Origin: Phlebotomus papatasi
Lineage: Eukaryota; Arthropoda; Insecta; Diptera; Psychodidae
Length of the DNA: 64,000 nt
Direction: 5' to 3'
Assembly (NCBI RefSeq): GCF_024763615.1
Contig: NC_077222.1
Coordinates: 18,104,001-18,168,000 of the forward strand
Below, in pieces: positions 48,962 through 60,298 of this stretch; position 1 is the first letter of the stretch, and each line of letters begins with the position of its first letter. Position numbers and translations under genes: made by a program. The notes beneath the pieces were generated by a model that was not told the origin of the DNA, did no database searches, and worked only from the letters and a program-made list of their open reading frames with translations.

Positions 48962-50897
48962 CGAATCAATACTGTGGATGTGAAAGAATGTGCATGTTTT
49001 CGGGGTACAAAAAAGCGCGACTCCCGCGACTCCTACTTCAGTGGCGACTCATTGAAGTTGCATATGATGGATGTTTCTTTTTATTTCAGGCAAAATTGGC
49101 TTTTTAAGAAGCTGTTGTAGAGTGAAAGCCTAATTTCTTTTCATTAAATCCATTAAAGTGCAGATTATGTCAATTTGGTATCATTTAACAGTATTTTAGG
49201 GAAGAATTTACGGATAGATGTGGACAGGTTTATTCCATCTTTAAGCCAAAAATTATACCTCCGAAATCGGGGGTCTAATTTTTGGCTTAAACGTTAATCC
49301 ATTGTTTAAAATTATTCTATTTCTCGTTCAAACATTATAAAACGGTGGATCATCCTCGAATTATCTTTATATTTCGATTCAACATTCAGCTGTAAGAGAT
49401 TAGCCTTAAATCTAGCATCTGCTAGATCATCGGCCAATTTTTTTTCGACAGGTTATGCAAGGATCTCAAGGTAGCTAGGGTAGCAAGTGACGTTAACTGG
49501 TTATGTAAGATCAAGAAAGAGAAAAATATCACAAAGGTTGGTTTTTAGTTTATTTTGGCGAGAGAACTATCAAAAATTCAGCGTGATCACAAAATATGAG
49601 TTCAGTTATAAAAAACTGTTCTTTATAAGTTTAAAATACTGTGCACTATTTTTGGTACTGAGGCAGCTTCGAATAATTTTGTGAACTATAGGTAGCTCAC
49701 AGTCTTCAGGATTTACAGGAGGCATCGTATAGTATGTGGTACTTCATGAGTACCCCTTCTGTTCTTGAGGATTCGTATAAATAAGTAAAAATTATGGTTT
49801 TGAAACAAATACGTATCAAATATCAAATACCATGACGTTACCTATGAAAGTACCTAGGGCTTCCTGAACGACCCATTCTCGTCTTAATTGGCTTTTATTA
49901 TTAAGTTAATGGTATACCTAAAGTTCTTGATTTGGTTTTGTTCATTACTTGAAAGCTTACGGCTTCTATTAATCAGAATTTTTAGTTATAAAATAGAATT
50001 ATCCTAATATTGAAGGATTTTAATTGAATGTTTTACAGTCAAGTTTACTAATTTCTTAAGAACGATCCCATCTTCTTTATATTTCAAAATAAAGTTTACG
50101 GTCTGTGTCAATTAATACACGGACGAGAGTGTGTGCAGATCACTATGATAAAAATTGTTCTTGGGCAGACCTTTATACTTTACTTAATGATACTAGGTTA
50201 ATCGAACTAAGCCTCACCCACATCACCGCTCCTTCCAAAAATACCTATTTTAATTTCCTCCACTTGTGAATGTTGAGATTTTATTGTCAATAAAAATCTT
50301 TATGTGATAATAATATTATAGATTGGGTTTGGGTTCACCAGTTCAGAATGTTAGCCCCTCTAAAAGAAAATTGTTTGTAAATGTTTGTGAATTTTTACTA
50401 AGGACTTAGGCCATGCTCGTAAATCGTATAACCCACTAAAAAGTTCATAAAAGTTTGTATTTTTCCCTAATCATTGTTTGCAACGTGATTACTTGACAAG
50501 TAATTTTTGTTCTTCTAATACAAGATTAATTCTAATACAAACATTTTTTTGACCATTTTTTTTATTTATGTAGCAAAATATTACGAACAAATAAGAAAAT
50601 TTTACGAACAATTTTCTATTTTTTAAGAACACTTACGGAAAAATTTGTAAAAGAACAAAAAATGCTCGTGAATTGGCCATGTTACTACAAACAATGTTTG
50701 TGAAAAAAGTACAAACTTATACAAACTTTTTTGTGAATTACACGTTTTAAGAGCATTTCGTAAATTTAATTGAATATCCAACTATTTAAAAGACTAATTT
50801 AAACGTTAGTACGTTGTGGAAGATATATGGGAAATAAGATGGCATAGCTCAGTCTTAACACTATAAGTACTTAATCAAAGCCTTTATTAAGGTCCTT
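48962..50897. other. AT-rich non-coding DNA
   Basis: No gene recognised. A hairpin AAGCCAAAAATTA...TAATTTTTGGCTT lies at 49242-49288, and 50380-50740 is rich in inverted GTTTGT/ACAAAC words. Confidence 0.4.
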
Positions 50898-51149
50898 CAC
50901 TGAGAGAAAAGAGGCTACGATTAACTTTTTTTCGTCATAACTTTAACACTTTTCGGGTGTAAAAATATATCAACATTTTTTAATGTTAATGTTACACCTT
51001 TTGACGGTAAAATCAACATGAAAAAAGGGTAACTTTAACCCCTAATACACCTAAAAAGGGTGATATTTACACCGATTTCGGATCAATACTGCAGGGTAAA
51101 ATTAACATTTCCGGAATGTTATTTCGACTTTTTCGGATTTCTCTCAGTG
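50898..51149. mobile_element. CACTGAG-family TIR element, copy D
   Basis: Starts CACTGAGAGAAAAGAGG, ends GGATTTCTCTCAGTG, flanked by TT on both sides. 252 bp. Confidence 0.9.
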
Positions 51150-51989
51150 TTAATTAAGTAGTTTTCAATATTATATTGGAATTATAAATTGCAGTAGTCA
51201 AACTGGGTGAAATCTATCTATAAATTCCTAATTTAATCTTCACTCTGTGTGGTATATTAGATTTTTTTTGTGTTCTCTGGTTTCATATACGCCTGCGAAT
51301 TTTCTTTTAGTGCCACTGCTGTATCTCAATCTATGGAAAATAGATTTTTCGTATATACATAGCTCAAGTTACATTCCTCAAAGGACGAAAGAAGATGGTA
51401 AAAATAATAGAATAATAGAGTATATATAGATATAGGAAAAATTCATACATATATGGTCTTTATTAACAGTAAGTGTTTGGCTCTTCTTTTCTTCTGTCAC
51501 TAAATTAGAATTCTCATTTGTCTGCTTGAAAAGATTCTCTGGGTGCGATATGACAGCAAAATGATAATGGAGGGATGAAGAAAATGAGAAAATTGTCTCT
51601 GTCGTCTATTTGATCAAAAGCTCAATCAGAGAATGATGTTGATGGAGGATGAAAAACTATCCGTTGCCGGTGTATATTATTTTGTCCTATCTTCTGTTAC
51701 TCTTGAGAGAAATCCATTAGGAATCTCTTCAGAGCAATTGCTATGTACTATTAATTGCGACAAATAGTTTTTGAAAAAAAAAATGAAAAGAGGAAAGTGT
51801 GTATATACAACGGAAAAAGCTCCACTGTAGATGTGTCTTGGCAATTATTCTTGTGCACGTGTGCCAATTTTATAATATAAGGCTCAAATGTGTTTAAATT
51901 CATGTTAAGAGGAGGGAAAGAACATGGGCTTTTTATTGTGGCGGGGATATGAGACAATGCTGCAGAGTTATAATGTTTAACTGGCATTT
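51150..51989. other. Non-coding DNA directly upstream of NUAK coding exon 1
   Basis: No coding or regulatory motif that I can support; read as the end of a 5' UTR intron. Confidence 0.5.
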
Positions 51990-52018
51990 TTAATTGCAGG
52001 AATAAAACGTGAGGAAAA
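51990..52018 (+). promoter_or_regulatory. 3' splice site and 19-nt 5' UTR before the NUAK start codon
   Basis: TTTTTAATTGCAG|GAATAAAACG is a good acceptor, and the short leader contains TGA in frame with the downstream ATG. This implies the transcript begins in an upstream non-coding exon, so part of 1-51999 is probably a 5' UTR intron rather than intergenic DNA. Confidence 0.65.
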
Positions 52019-52188
52019 ATGGTTGTCGGAGAATCAACGGAGGCAGGAGCTGCAAATGCTCTGCCAACGCCTCAAACGACAGCACCAACTGGCTTTCCCA
52101 ACCAGGCTGCTGTGGACAATATAATGAGTGGTATCGGGAATACAGGAACTGTTAAATTGAATAATCACAGGAAGAAACTACGACAAAG
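52019..52188 (+). CDS. Nuak: NUAK family kinase, coding exon 1 (N-terminal leader)
   Basis: First coding exon of a NUAK (AMPK-related, LKB1-regulated) Ser/Thr kinase. It encodes residues 1-56 plus two bases of residue 57: a low-complexity leader starting MVVGESTEAG and ending in the basic NNHRKKLRQR stretch that directly precedes the kinase domain in NUAK proteins. The ATG is in an AAAAATGG context and an in-frame TGA lies 9 bases upstream (52010-52012), so this is the true start of this reading frame. The exon begins after a splice acceptor (TTTTTAATTGCAG, exon from 52000), leaving a 19-base 5' UTR; a non-coding exon must lie further upstream and was not located. The donor is AAG|GTAATA at 52188/52189, phase 2. 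The 84-bp intron to 52272 is typical of insects. The leader is poorly conserved in the family, so alternative N-termini are possible. Confidence 0.9.
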
Positions 52189-52272
52189 GTAATAGAGTGA
52201 TTTATCATGTTTCCCATTCCTTCCGATGTGAACTCAAAATTTTAATGTGGTCCGGGAATTATTCCTCGGCAG
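52189..52272 (+). other. NUAK intron 1 (84 bp)
   Basis: GT at 52189 and AG at 52271. Phase 2. In-frame TAA immediately after the donor shows it must be removed. The size is normal for an insect short intron. Confidence 0.85.
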
Positions 52273-52472
52273 GTTCGATATAATTAAGAAACTGGGACAG
52301 GGTACTTATGGGAAGGTACAGCTCGGTATAAACAAGGAGACTAGTCAGGAGGTGGCCATTAAGACGATTAAAAAATGCAAAATTGAAACTGAAGCGGATC
52401 TCATAAGGATTCGACGTGAGGTGCAAATTATGAGTTCTGTACAACACCCCAATATTATTCACATTTACGAAG
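52273..52472 (+). CDS. Nuak: NUAK family kinase, coding exon 2 (kinase N-lobe)
   Basis: Follows acceptor CCTCGGCAG and completes residue 57 (R), then encodes F58-E123 and one base of V124. It holds the ATP-binding N-lobe: glycine loop GQGTYGKV (residues 65-72), the ATP-anchoring lysine in VAIK (K87), and the alpha-C glutamate in RREVQIM (E106), followed by SSVQHPNIIHIYE. The donor is GAAG|GTAAGT at 52472/52473, phase 1. Joining to the exon at 59275 restores HIYEVFENREK, the family-typical sequence. Reading on past the donor gives an unrelated tail and then a stop, so the splice is required. The following intron is 6.8 kb and loaded with mobile elements. Confidence 0.96.
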
Positions 52473-52805
52473 GTAAGTTCCACCTAAGCAAACAACTTGA
52501 ACTTTTGGGATGGGAAGTGTGTTGGGAGTTGGGAAAATTATTGAATTAATTTGTAAAATAAACTTTGGGGTGTTCTACACTGAGAGAAAAAAAAGCAGTA
52601 AGAGACTTTAAGTGGAAATTTGCAACATTTTAAATTTTTTTTCAAAAACAAGCCGAGAGTTAGAACAACTTTGAAAAATGTAGAAGAGTTTTTCTGAGTA
52701 TCACCGGGTAACTGAGGGCCTGGGCCTTCACTTTATAATTTTTTCTTTATTTTTCACAACGTCAGAAAGATTATTTGAAATGAAATTTCGAATATTTCGT
52801 GCCTA

Positions 52806-53053
52806 CACTGAGAAAAAATGGGGGTGCGATTGATTTTTTTCCTCATAATTTTAACATTTTTAGGTGTAAAAATATATCAACATTTTTTAATGATAATTTT
52901 ACACCTTTTTAAGGGTAAAATTAACATGAAAAGTGTAACTTTAACCCCCAATACACTAAAAAAGGTTAATATTTACACCGATTTTGGATCAATACTGCAG
53001 GGTAAAATTAACATTTCCGGAATGTTATTTTAACTTTTTCGGATTTCCCTCAG
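52806..53053. mobile_element. CACTGAG-family TIR element, copy E
   Basis: Starts CACTGAGAAAAAATGGGGGT after TA, ends GGATTTCCCTCAG before TATA (last bases eroded). Lies in NUAK intron 2. Confidence 0.87.
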
Positions 53054-53069
53054 TATATAAAGAGCTTCT

Positions 53070-53240
53070 AAGACAAGATTCCCTAGAAAAACCATGTAAA
53101 CCATTTGAGAGGTATCGTCCTCGAGGGAAGCCTAGGACAAGGTGGCTGAAACAAATTCAGGATATTGACTTAAAATGCCTCCAATTCGACTTCGAAGACC
53201 TTCCTGAAATGGTTATGAATAAAGAATTCAGAAACATATG
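53070..53240 (+). pseudogene. Non-LTR retrotransposon 3' end, copy 3 (most diverged)
   Basis: Reads RYRPRGKPRTRWLKQIQDID followed by a degenerate match to the EHLPE region, then loses similarity. It abuts the CACTGAG element. Same sense as NUAK. Confidence 0.8.
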
Positions 53241-53580
53241 AAAAATTTAGCCATTACGAAGCTTGGGATCGTACGAATCATGGGCATGGGCACTTTCCCC
53301 TATTGAAATATTTTTAAAAATATTAATAATATTTTTGCATTATATTAATAATTAAATTACAATTAAAGTGTCTCCCGTCTTATAATTATAAGTCCTAAGC
53401 AATCCTAGAACTCTTGCCAAACTCCCCTAACCAAAAGACTCTATTTTTAGATCAAATATCAGAGTCCCAGAGTTTGATCGAATTTTATAAAAAATAAGTA
53501 TTGTTTTTCAGTAAATTAACCCCTTGAGTCAAACACCAAATTATTGATAAAATCTTTATTTTTAATCAGTAAATAACGGC

Positions 53581-53978
53581 GTTATCACACTTGCACATTA
53601 AAATTTTAATGTGATTCACATTAATTGTCGCTTGTGAGCGTCCAAATATGTTATTTGTGTCTTTGAGTCACTTAATATTTGGGGTTTTTCTATTTATTGA
53701 TAAAGAAGTTGACTTGGCCTGCAAAAATAAGTTTAAATTTACCTAAAGCATAAATGTTTTTCACATTAAAAAATTAAAGAGAAAATCGCATTAATTTTTC
53801 GCATTAATGCTATAAATCAATTTATATCAAATTTTGCGGGCCAAGTCTACCTTTTTATCAAGAAATAGATCAAATTTTGAATGTGAAATGATTCAAACAC
53901 ACAAATTACACATTTGGACTCTCACTAGCGACAATTAATGTGAATCATATTAAAATTTTAATGTGCAAGTGTGATAAC
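53581..53978. mobile_element. GTTATCACACTTGCAC foldback MITE
   Basis: Arms start GTTATCACACTTGCACATTA and extend through TAAAATTTTAATGTGATTCA and TTAATTGTCGC, about 55 bp of strong pairing plus weaker pairing inward (GACTTGGCC against GGCCAAGTC). 398 bp, in NUAK intron 2. Confidence 0.85.
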
Positions 53979-54170
53979 ACAGTAACTCAAAATTAATAAT
54001 AAATTATTTTCATTCATATTTAAATTGCTGTATATATGAACTTATCTTTCCTTTACCAAGAAGACAAATTTGTAATTTTTGCTAGAATTACCTTGTTAAA
54101 GTCTCGGGCACACTTTTTCGATCAGGGAAAATTTAATGAAATCGAAATGCACATATCTTTCTTTCTCAAA

Positions 54171-54422
54171 CACTGAGAGAAATCCGAAAAAGTTAAAATA
54201 ACATTCCGGAAATGTTTATTTTATCCTGCAGTATTGATCCGAAATTGGAGTAAATATTATGCTTTTTAGATGTAATAGGGGTTAAAGTTACCCTTTTTCA
54301 TGTGAATTTTACCCTTAAAAAGGTGTAAAATTAACATTAAAAAATGTTGATATATTTTTACACCTAAAAATGTTAAAATTATGAGGAAAAAAAGTTAATC
54401 GTACCCTCTTTTTTTCTCAGTG
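54171..54422. mobile_element. CACTGAG-family TIR element, copy F
   Basis: Starts CACTGAGAGAAATCCG, ends TTTTTTTCTCAGTG, flanked by AA on both sides. 252 bp, opposite orientation to copies C-E. Confidence 0.9.
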
Positions 54423-55004
54423 AACGCTTTTCCTATGTTTATCGCATTCTTTCTCACTCAAATTTCGATTGCACTAAACTGAATTTGTTGTGACGTCTAA
54501 AAGAAGAAGAAGAAGAGTGAAAAGGAGTGGGACAGACATATGCAAAACGTTTGAGAAAGAATTAAATGAAATTTTCGTGATTTCAAAGTTGTGTCGGAGC
54601 TATAACAAATTTAATACTTGGCATATTGGCTAAAATGTTGCCTCTTTACTATTTTTAAGAACGTGCTGGACTTACTCGATAATTGTAAACCAAATTGAAA
54701 ATCGAGCTCTTCATACTATATTTTCAATTTCTATTTAACACCAAATATTATCCTGATCCTGAAGGATTAATACAGAAGAATTTACGCACTTATCTTAATG
54801 GGAGAGGAACAGGCAGTTTCATACAGCTGAATTTTTATTCAAGATTTTTAACTGCTCGAACTCCAAGAGAGAGCAGTTTTCTTTAAACTATGATCCATAT
54901 TCAAATTAAATAAAGTTAATTTTTCTTCTGTGTTGGCTACCTGAAAATATGAAGCACAATTTGTAAATTATTGTTTATTACGTTTATTATCTCAAAAATT
55001 GATG

Positions 55005-55745
55005 CCGGTCAAAGGCAAAATCCCGAAGAAACAAAATCCTGAATGGGTCTAAATTGCAATTGCCAAAATCTCGAAAATCTCATTTGGCTTAATTTGGAAT
55101 TTGGATTAATTGAAACTTTTGCTCCATCCGCCCAACCATATCATATTGTAACACGATTTGCATCTCTGCATTCTCTCTTTCAAGGAGGGTTGGATCATTA
55201 TTGTGGAATTTCTCAAGCACCTTCTTGATGCTAGTAAGTTGTCACTTGTAAACAAGTCCTCCTTTTCAGACATCGTGAAAGCAAATTGTTCCCTGAAGGC
55301 GACTTCACAATTCCGAAAGTCAAAATTCTGAAAGGGACAAAGTTATACGGATGTATAGAAAACTTCCCAAATACATAATATTTCGCTTTGCCTCCAAAAA
55401 GCGGGGGTGCAACAATAGGTGGAGCTATGACACATTTAACTTTTCAAAAGACTAATAGGCGACCGGTATCCCAAAAACAAAAAGAGTTTTTGTGACTATA
55501 GAAAGTTATTTTGTTCTCTAAATAGTCCGAAAAATTAGTTTTTATTTTTGGGATATCGGTGTTCTATTTGTCCTTAAAGGGTTAAGAAATCTGGATTTCT
55601 TAACCCAGGAATGGATTTTGATCCATTGCGGATTTTAGTTATACGAGATACGAGATATCGACCCATTCGGTACTTTGATTTTCCGGATTTTGATGTTGAG
55701 GATTTCGGTCTTTTCGGAATTTCGGCTTTCGGAATTTTGTTTTTG
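55005..55745. mobile_element. AATCCCGAA-type inverted element
   Basis: Left: GGTCAAAGGCAAAATCCCGA and AATCCTGAATGGG. Right: TTCGGTACTTTGATTTTCCG and GGCTTTCGGAATTTTG. Repeated short inverted words rather than a single sharp TIR; related to 47350-47600. An inner inverted segment (GGTATCCCAAAAACAAAAA against TTTTTATTTTTGGGATATCG) lies at 55470-55562. Confidence 0.6.
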
Positions 55746-56516
55746 ATAGATTTAGCATAATTTTAGGATGTTTTTTCAATGTTAATAGATATTTTTTGCA
55801 AAATCAAAATTCAGGAAAACTTTCAAACTCTGCATTTAAAGTATGATCGAAATATTTATGGATACTTTGTCAAATCGAAAAGATTCTCAAATTAAATTTA
55901 ATTTCAACTTTGCTAATTTTCATACTAAATTTTTCTCTCAGTGTCTCAAAGGAAATCTCTGTGGATTATTTTTCTATATGATTTTCATAAATTTCTCAAA
56001 AAAACTCCCTACGTCTTTCCGTGGGAACTCCCTCTTGGAATCCTTTAATGTTTTACCAACATGAAAGGTGTCCATAAAATTCACAAAATTTCTCCAGGGG
56101 AAAGTGTTTCTCAATGTCGGTGGGCTACAAAAGACTGTTCTTCTGTGTATTTCTTGGGGGTTCCCTTCTGGTTATTTTCCCTTTTAAAAGCCATCCTGGT
56201 GTGTTGGGAAAATTGTGTGAAGAACACTAAGGAAATATTTCTTACCTTGCACACGAAGGTGCCAAAAGTTCAGGAAGATAAAGAGAGAGATGGGGTGTGG
56301 AGAATTGAGGAATTTCGTTTTTTCCACAACTCCTATGTAGTTTTTCCCAGGCTTCAACATATTTTGTTGCCAAGGGGAAGTATGTGGATTGAGATGAAAG
56401 AGTGACAGAGGGAGGAATTTAAAAAAAAAGCCAGTGATAAGCCTGAATTAGTTTATAGAGGTGTGATTCCTTCGTTGCAAATTCGGATTGTGGCAAACTC
56501 GAACGATATTTATACA

Positions 56517-56815
56517 TAAAATTGGATGAGAAATGCATAAAAGTGTCTGAACATCTATAAATAGGATGAGAAATGCATAAAAGTGTCTAAAAATCTTTAA
56601 AGTCGATTATCTCGGAAACTATGAGAGATAGAGGCCTCAAACTTTACGTCCATTTAGAGCCTCTTTCAGGCTTGATATGTGCAAAATTTCACTTGAAAAT
56701 TACAAAAATTGAATGAGAAATGCATAAAAGTGTCTGAAAATCTTTAAAGTCGATTATCTCGGCAACTATGAAAGATAGAGGCCTCAACTTTACATTCATT
56801 AAGAACCTCTGTAAG
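56517..56815. repeat. Tandem duplication
   Basis: GAGAAATGCATAAAAGTGTC occurs three times; the longer unit through GTCGATTATCTCGG and GATAGAGGCCTCAA occurs twice. Confidence 0.9.
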
Positions 56816-56817
56816 CG

Positions 56818-57542
56818 ACCCGAGAAAATTGTGTCCCACGAAAATCCGCGAAAAAATTCGCGCCCCGTGAAAATCAGCGAAACAATTCGCGCGCCGCGAA
56901 AATTCGCGAAAACATACGCACACCGAGAAAATCAGCGAAAAATTCGCGCTCCGCAAAAATCAGGGAAAAAATTCGCGCCCCGCGAAATTCATCGAAAAAA
57001 TCGTGCTCCGCGAAAATTCGCGAAAAAATACGCGACCCGCGAAAAATTACTCCCCCCGTGAAAACCCGCGAAAAATTTCACGCCCTGTGAAAATCCGCGA
57101 AAAATTTGTGCCCCGCAAAAATCAGCGAAAAATTTGTGCCCCGCAAAAATCAGCGAAAAAATTCGCTCTCCGCGAAAATCTGTGAAAAATTACACGCCCC
57201 GCGAAAACATACGCGACTCTTGAAACTCCGCGAAAAATTACGCGCCCCGCGCAAATCCGCGAAAAATATGCGACCCGCGAAACTCCGCGTAAAATACGCG
57301 ACCCGCGAAAATTCGTCAAAAAATAAGCGACCTGCGAAAAATTTTCACGCCCCGTGAAAATCCGCGGAAAATTCGTGCCCCGTAAAAATCAGCGAAAAAA
57401 TTACGCGCCCCGCGAAAACATACGCGACCCGCGAAACTCCGCGAAAAATTACGCGCCTCGCGAAAATCCGCGAAAAAATTCGCGCCCCGCGAAAATCAGC
57501 GAAAAAATTCGCGCATCGCGAAGATCCGCGAAAGACATCGAG
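56818..57542. repeat. CGCGAAAATCCGCGAAAAA minisatellite
   Basis: About 25 imperfect units of roughly 28-30 bp of the type CGCGCCCCGCGAAAATCCGC GAAAAATT. It is much richer in CpG than its surroundings. It opens frames on both strands (repeated R-x-N-x-R-K-N-x-R-A/R-P peptides) that are by-products of the repeat. Confidence 0.93.
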
Positions 57543-58989
57543 GATCGTGAATTGTATATGCCACCTTACAAATCTTCGAATATAGACTCACTATGTAGAG
57601 AGGGAGAGTGAGAGAATGGGAATATATATGGGGAAAGCTCGTGCGACGCCGCTTCTCCCGCTTTTTTTCCCGCCTGACGCTAATAGCAAATTTTCTGAAC
57701 CCTTTCGTCTCCTTTGGGACTCTGGGCACCCATGGAAAAAATTATTTTTTTAGACTATTTAGAATCGATAAAATTCCAATTTTTGTGGATGATTACAAAC
57801 TATAAGGATGTCCAAATCTAGGATATTTTTTGCAGGATCCCAATTAACTCCTGAGCTTAGATATTTTTGGTCAAAAATCGTGAATTTTCGATTTTCTGCT
57901 TCCTTGCAGATATTGTGACGTTTTTCGTATTTCTAGACCAGAATAAGGAAAAACCTCTCGGGGCCAATAATTATGATAACTAACAATTACAGATTACATA
58001 AATTCGAAAAACATTTTTTTCTTAAATTTTCAAAAAACTTGATTAAACTTTATGGGTACTCTCGTCCCCAAAAATCTAGAGGTCAAATGTAAGGTTATAT
58101 ATACCGCCAATGCCCGCCATTTGCTTTTTGACACCAACCTTGTAAGAAAATTTCAAGTGGGAGTGATATTTTTGCCAATATGGCCGATAATTTTGACATT
58201 TGGCAGCGAGGGATATTGCTTTCGGGGAAGTTTTTCCTATTTTTCCTGATTTTGGTGAATTCTGATTGTCCAGGAAGTGTCCTTTATGCTTTGGAGAAAG
58301 CTTAATGTGCCTACAATGACATCGTATTGAAAGAAATGTGTTTTAAAGTGTTATGTGTAAAATATTATAAGGAATCTGTTGACAAGCAGGAGCTGGGTGC
58401 CTTTTTTAGCACTTCCTGCACATCTCACAAGATACTGGTCAATAATTCACCTTGTTTTAGTTATCAACATCATACAGGAGTCCTTTGACACGCACAAATA
58501 TTTTACAAAATCGATAATATTGGCTTTGGGAAAATTGAAGTTTGTATCCCTTGCGTTCTTTTGGGGACGAGAGTAGCCATGAATTTTCCAATTTCCCAGA
58601 GGAGAAAAAAATTCTTTCTCTGTAAAAGTATCATATTTGACCACTAAGACTTACAATAAAGTGAGTTTTACTGAAATTCGTTCGCTCGATATGTTTTGGT
58701 CCGGAAAGAGTTAAAATTGAAATCTTTAAAATGAAATATCTCGAGAACCGCTCGACGAATGTCTTAATTTTTTTTTTAAATTGGTCTAAATTTTCTGGGC
58801 TACAATATAAACATAAAAAATTCAAAATCGCATGCTTAGATTTCGAGATAAACTACAAAACGTGATTTTTAACCGGTTTAGAACCGATTTTTCAAAAAAC
58901 TAATAGTACAGAAATCGTCGTACGCGCGTAGATATATTTTTATAAAAATTTTTGAAGATATCTCTATCCAAACCAGAGATATTGCGTAC

Positions 58990-59016
58990 TACGGACGGAC
59001 GGCCGGACGGCAGCCG
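58990..59016 (+). repeat. GACGG/CCGGACGG short repeat
   Basis: GGACGGACGGCCGGACGGCA, a simple GC-rich run inside AT-rich intron DNA. Confidence 0.85.
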
Positions 59017-59274
59017 GACCCGAAATTGCCGGCTTATGATTTTCGGCATCAGTGATGTTCAAAACATGTACCCTGTGAATTTCAGCTCGATCGGATCACT
59101 TTGTGAAAATCCCAGGATTACAATAGGTGTGATTAGAAGGAATCACACCTAATAGGGGTTTGGGAGGTGGTAGTGAAGTGTTGCTGATGAAGTCATTTTG
59201 CTTACAAATAGACTCTCTACAGTGATTATCTCGATTAAATCGTCCCTTTTATTTTTGCCCTTTTATAACTTCAG

Positions 59275-59492
59275 TATTTGAGAATCGTGAGAAAATGGTG
59301 CTAGTCATGGAATTTGCTGCTGGTGGTGAATTGTATGATTATCTGTCGGAGAGGAAGGTGTTATCAGAGGAGGAAGCTCGTCGGGTATTTAGACAAATAG
59401 CAACAGCTGTCTACTACTGTCACAAGCACAAAATTTGCCATCGTGATCTTAAATTAGAGAATATTCTCTTGGACGAGAATGGCAACGCAAAG
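59275..59492 (+). CDS. Nuak: NUAK family kinase, coding exon 3 (hinge to catalytic loop)
   Basis: Follows acceptor ATAACTTCAG. Its first two bases complete V124, then F125-K196 follow. Visible motifs: hinge region [15 protein letters not shown], and catalytic loop HRDLKLEN with D181, K183 and N186. The donor is AAG|GTATTT at 59492/59493, phase 0. The reading frame continues into an intron-like hydrophobic tail, and removing the 167-bp intron joins GNAK to IADFGLSN. All three catalytic-loop residues are intact, so the kinase should be active. Confidence 0.96.
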
Positions 59493-59659
59493 GTATTTAT
59501 ACTTAAAAGATTTTTTTTCTTCCTCATACTTTCGCTTTCGATCCATGATTTTTTTTTTGTGGGATGGATGGTGGCTGTGAATTAATCAATTGCGGTCTTT
59601 CAAAATAACATCTTGAGACTCATTAATCGAATGGCTCTGGCAATGGGCTATTTTTGCAG

Positions 59660-60298
59660 ATTGCAGACTTTGGTCTGTCCAATGTGTTCGACGAGCAAAG
59701 ACTGTTGGCGACATTCTGTGGGTCGCCTCTCTATGCGTCTCCGGAAATTGTCAAGGGGACTCCGTATCAGGGTCCGGAAGTCGATTGTTGGTCATTAGGG
59801 GTCTTGCTCTATACCCTCGTGTATGGTGCTATGCCCTTCGATGGCTCCAATTTCAAGAGATTGGTCAAGCAAATCAGCCAGGGTGATTACTATGAACCCA
59901 AAAAACCCTCTCCTGCTTCTCCGCTCATCCGGGAGATGCTCACCGTTTGCCCACAGCGAAGGGCAACAATTGAGCAAATCTGCAATCATTGGTGGGTCAA
60001 TGAGGGTTACCAGGAGTCTTGCCTGGACCTGGCTGAGGAGCTGGCCAATCAGACACCTGTAAGACTCGATGTACTCCTTTCTCTGGCTCCGTCCTCGGTT
60101 ACGGCCGATCAATTAGTTGTTCCCGGACTGGAAGATGGAAAGCCGACGGATCGAGTCACGAGAAGTCATTCAGTGGGATCTATCATTGATCTGGCCAATA
60201 CTGAGGCCGAGAGGAGGATTATCGATATGGTTCAGGCTGGAGGGGAGGCAGCTCTAATGCCATCGCCAACGAGAACAATTACTCCAGCTGAAAGTCCG
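59660..60298 (+). CDS. Nuak: NUAK family kinase, coding exon 4 (C-lobe and post-kinase region)
   Basis: Starts after acceptor TTTTTGCAG and encodes residues 197-409. It carries the DFG motif (D199-G201) and an activation loop with the LKB1-type site in [15 protein letters not shown] (T214 as the likely phosphorylated threonine, E225 of the SPE motif). The C-lobe signature [20 protein letters not shown] follows, then the end of the kinase domain near HWWVNEGY. The post-kinase segment [14 protein letters not shown] and [11 protein letters not shown] matches the conserved region after the kinase in insect NUAK as I know it. The exon ends CCG|GTAAGT at 60298/60299, phase 0. Family knowledge: NUAK kinases act downstream of LKB1 in adhesion, myosin phosphatase control and proteostasis; nothing in the sequence tests this. 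Confidence 0.95.

Larger units (their letters stand above)
56459..59150. mobile_element. Possible 2.7-kb TIR element enclosing a minisatellite
   Basis: AGGTGTGATTCCTTC at 56459 is exactly inverted as GAAGGAATCACACCT ending at 59150. It encloses a duplicated block (56517-56810), the minisatellite and a GACGG-rich segment (58992-59015). Flanks TATAG and AATAG are only similar, so the boundary is provisional. No transposase was recognised. Confidence 0.4.
52473..59274 (+). other. NUAK intron 2 (6.8 kb, repeat-rich)
   Basis: Starts GTAAGT and ends TTCAG, phase 1. It contains two CACTGAG-family TIR elements, a retrotransposon tail, a foldback element (53581-53978), an AATCCCGAA-type element (about 55005-55745) and a GC-rich minisatellite inside a possible 2.7-kb TIR element. 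No exon-like open frame was recognised inside. Confidence 0.8.

Noticed and set aside
56768..57611. Overlapping frames with repeated RKNxRAPRKFA-like peptides
   Set aside because: They are translations of the minisatellite in several frames; repeat unit length and composition explain them.
58952..59152. 66-codon frame with RPDGSRTRN
   Set aside because: Derived from the GACGG simple repeat and flanking element sequence; no family match.
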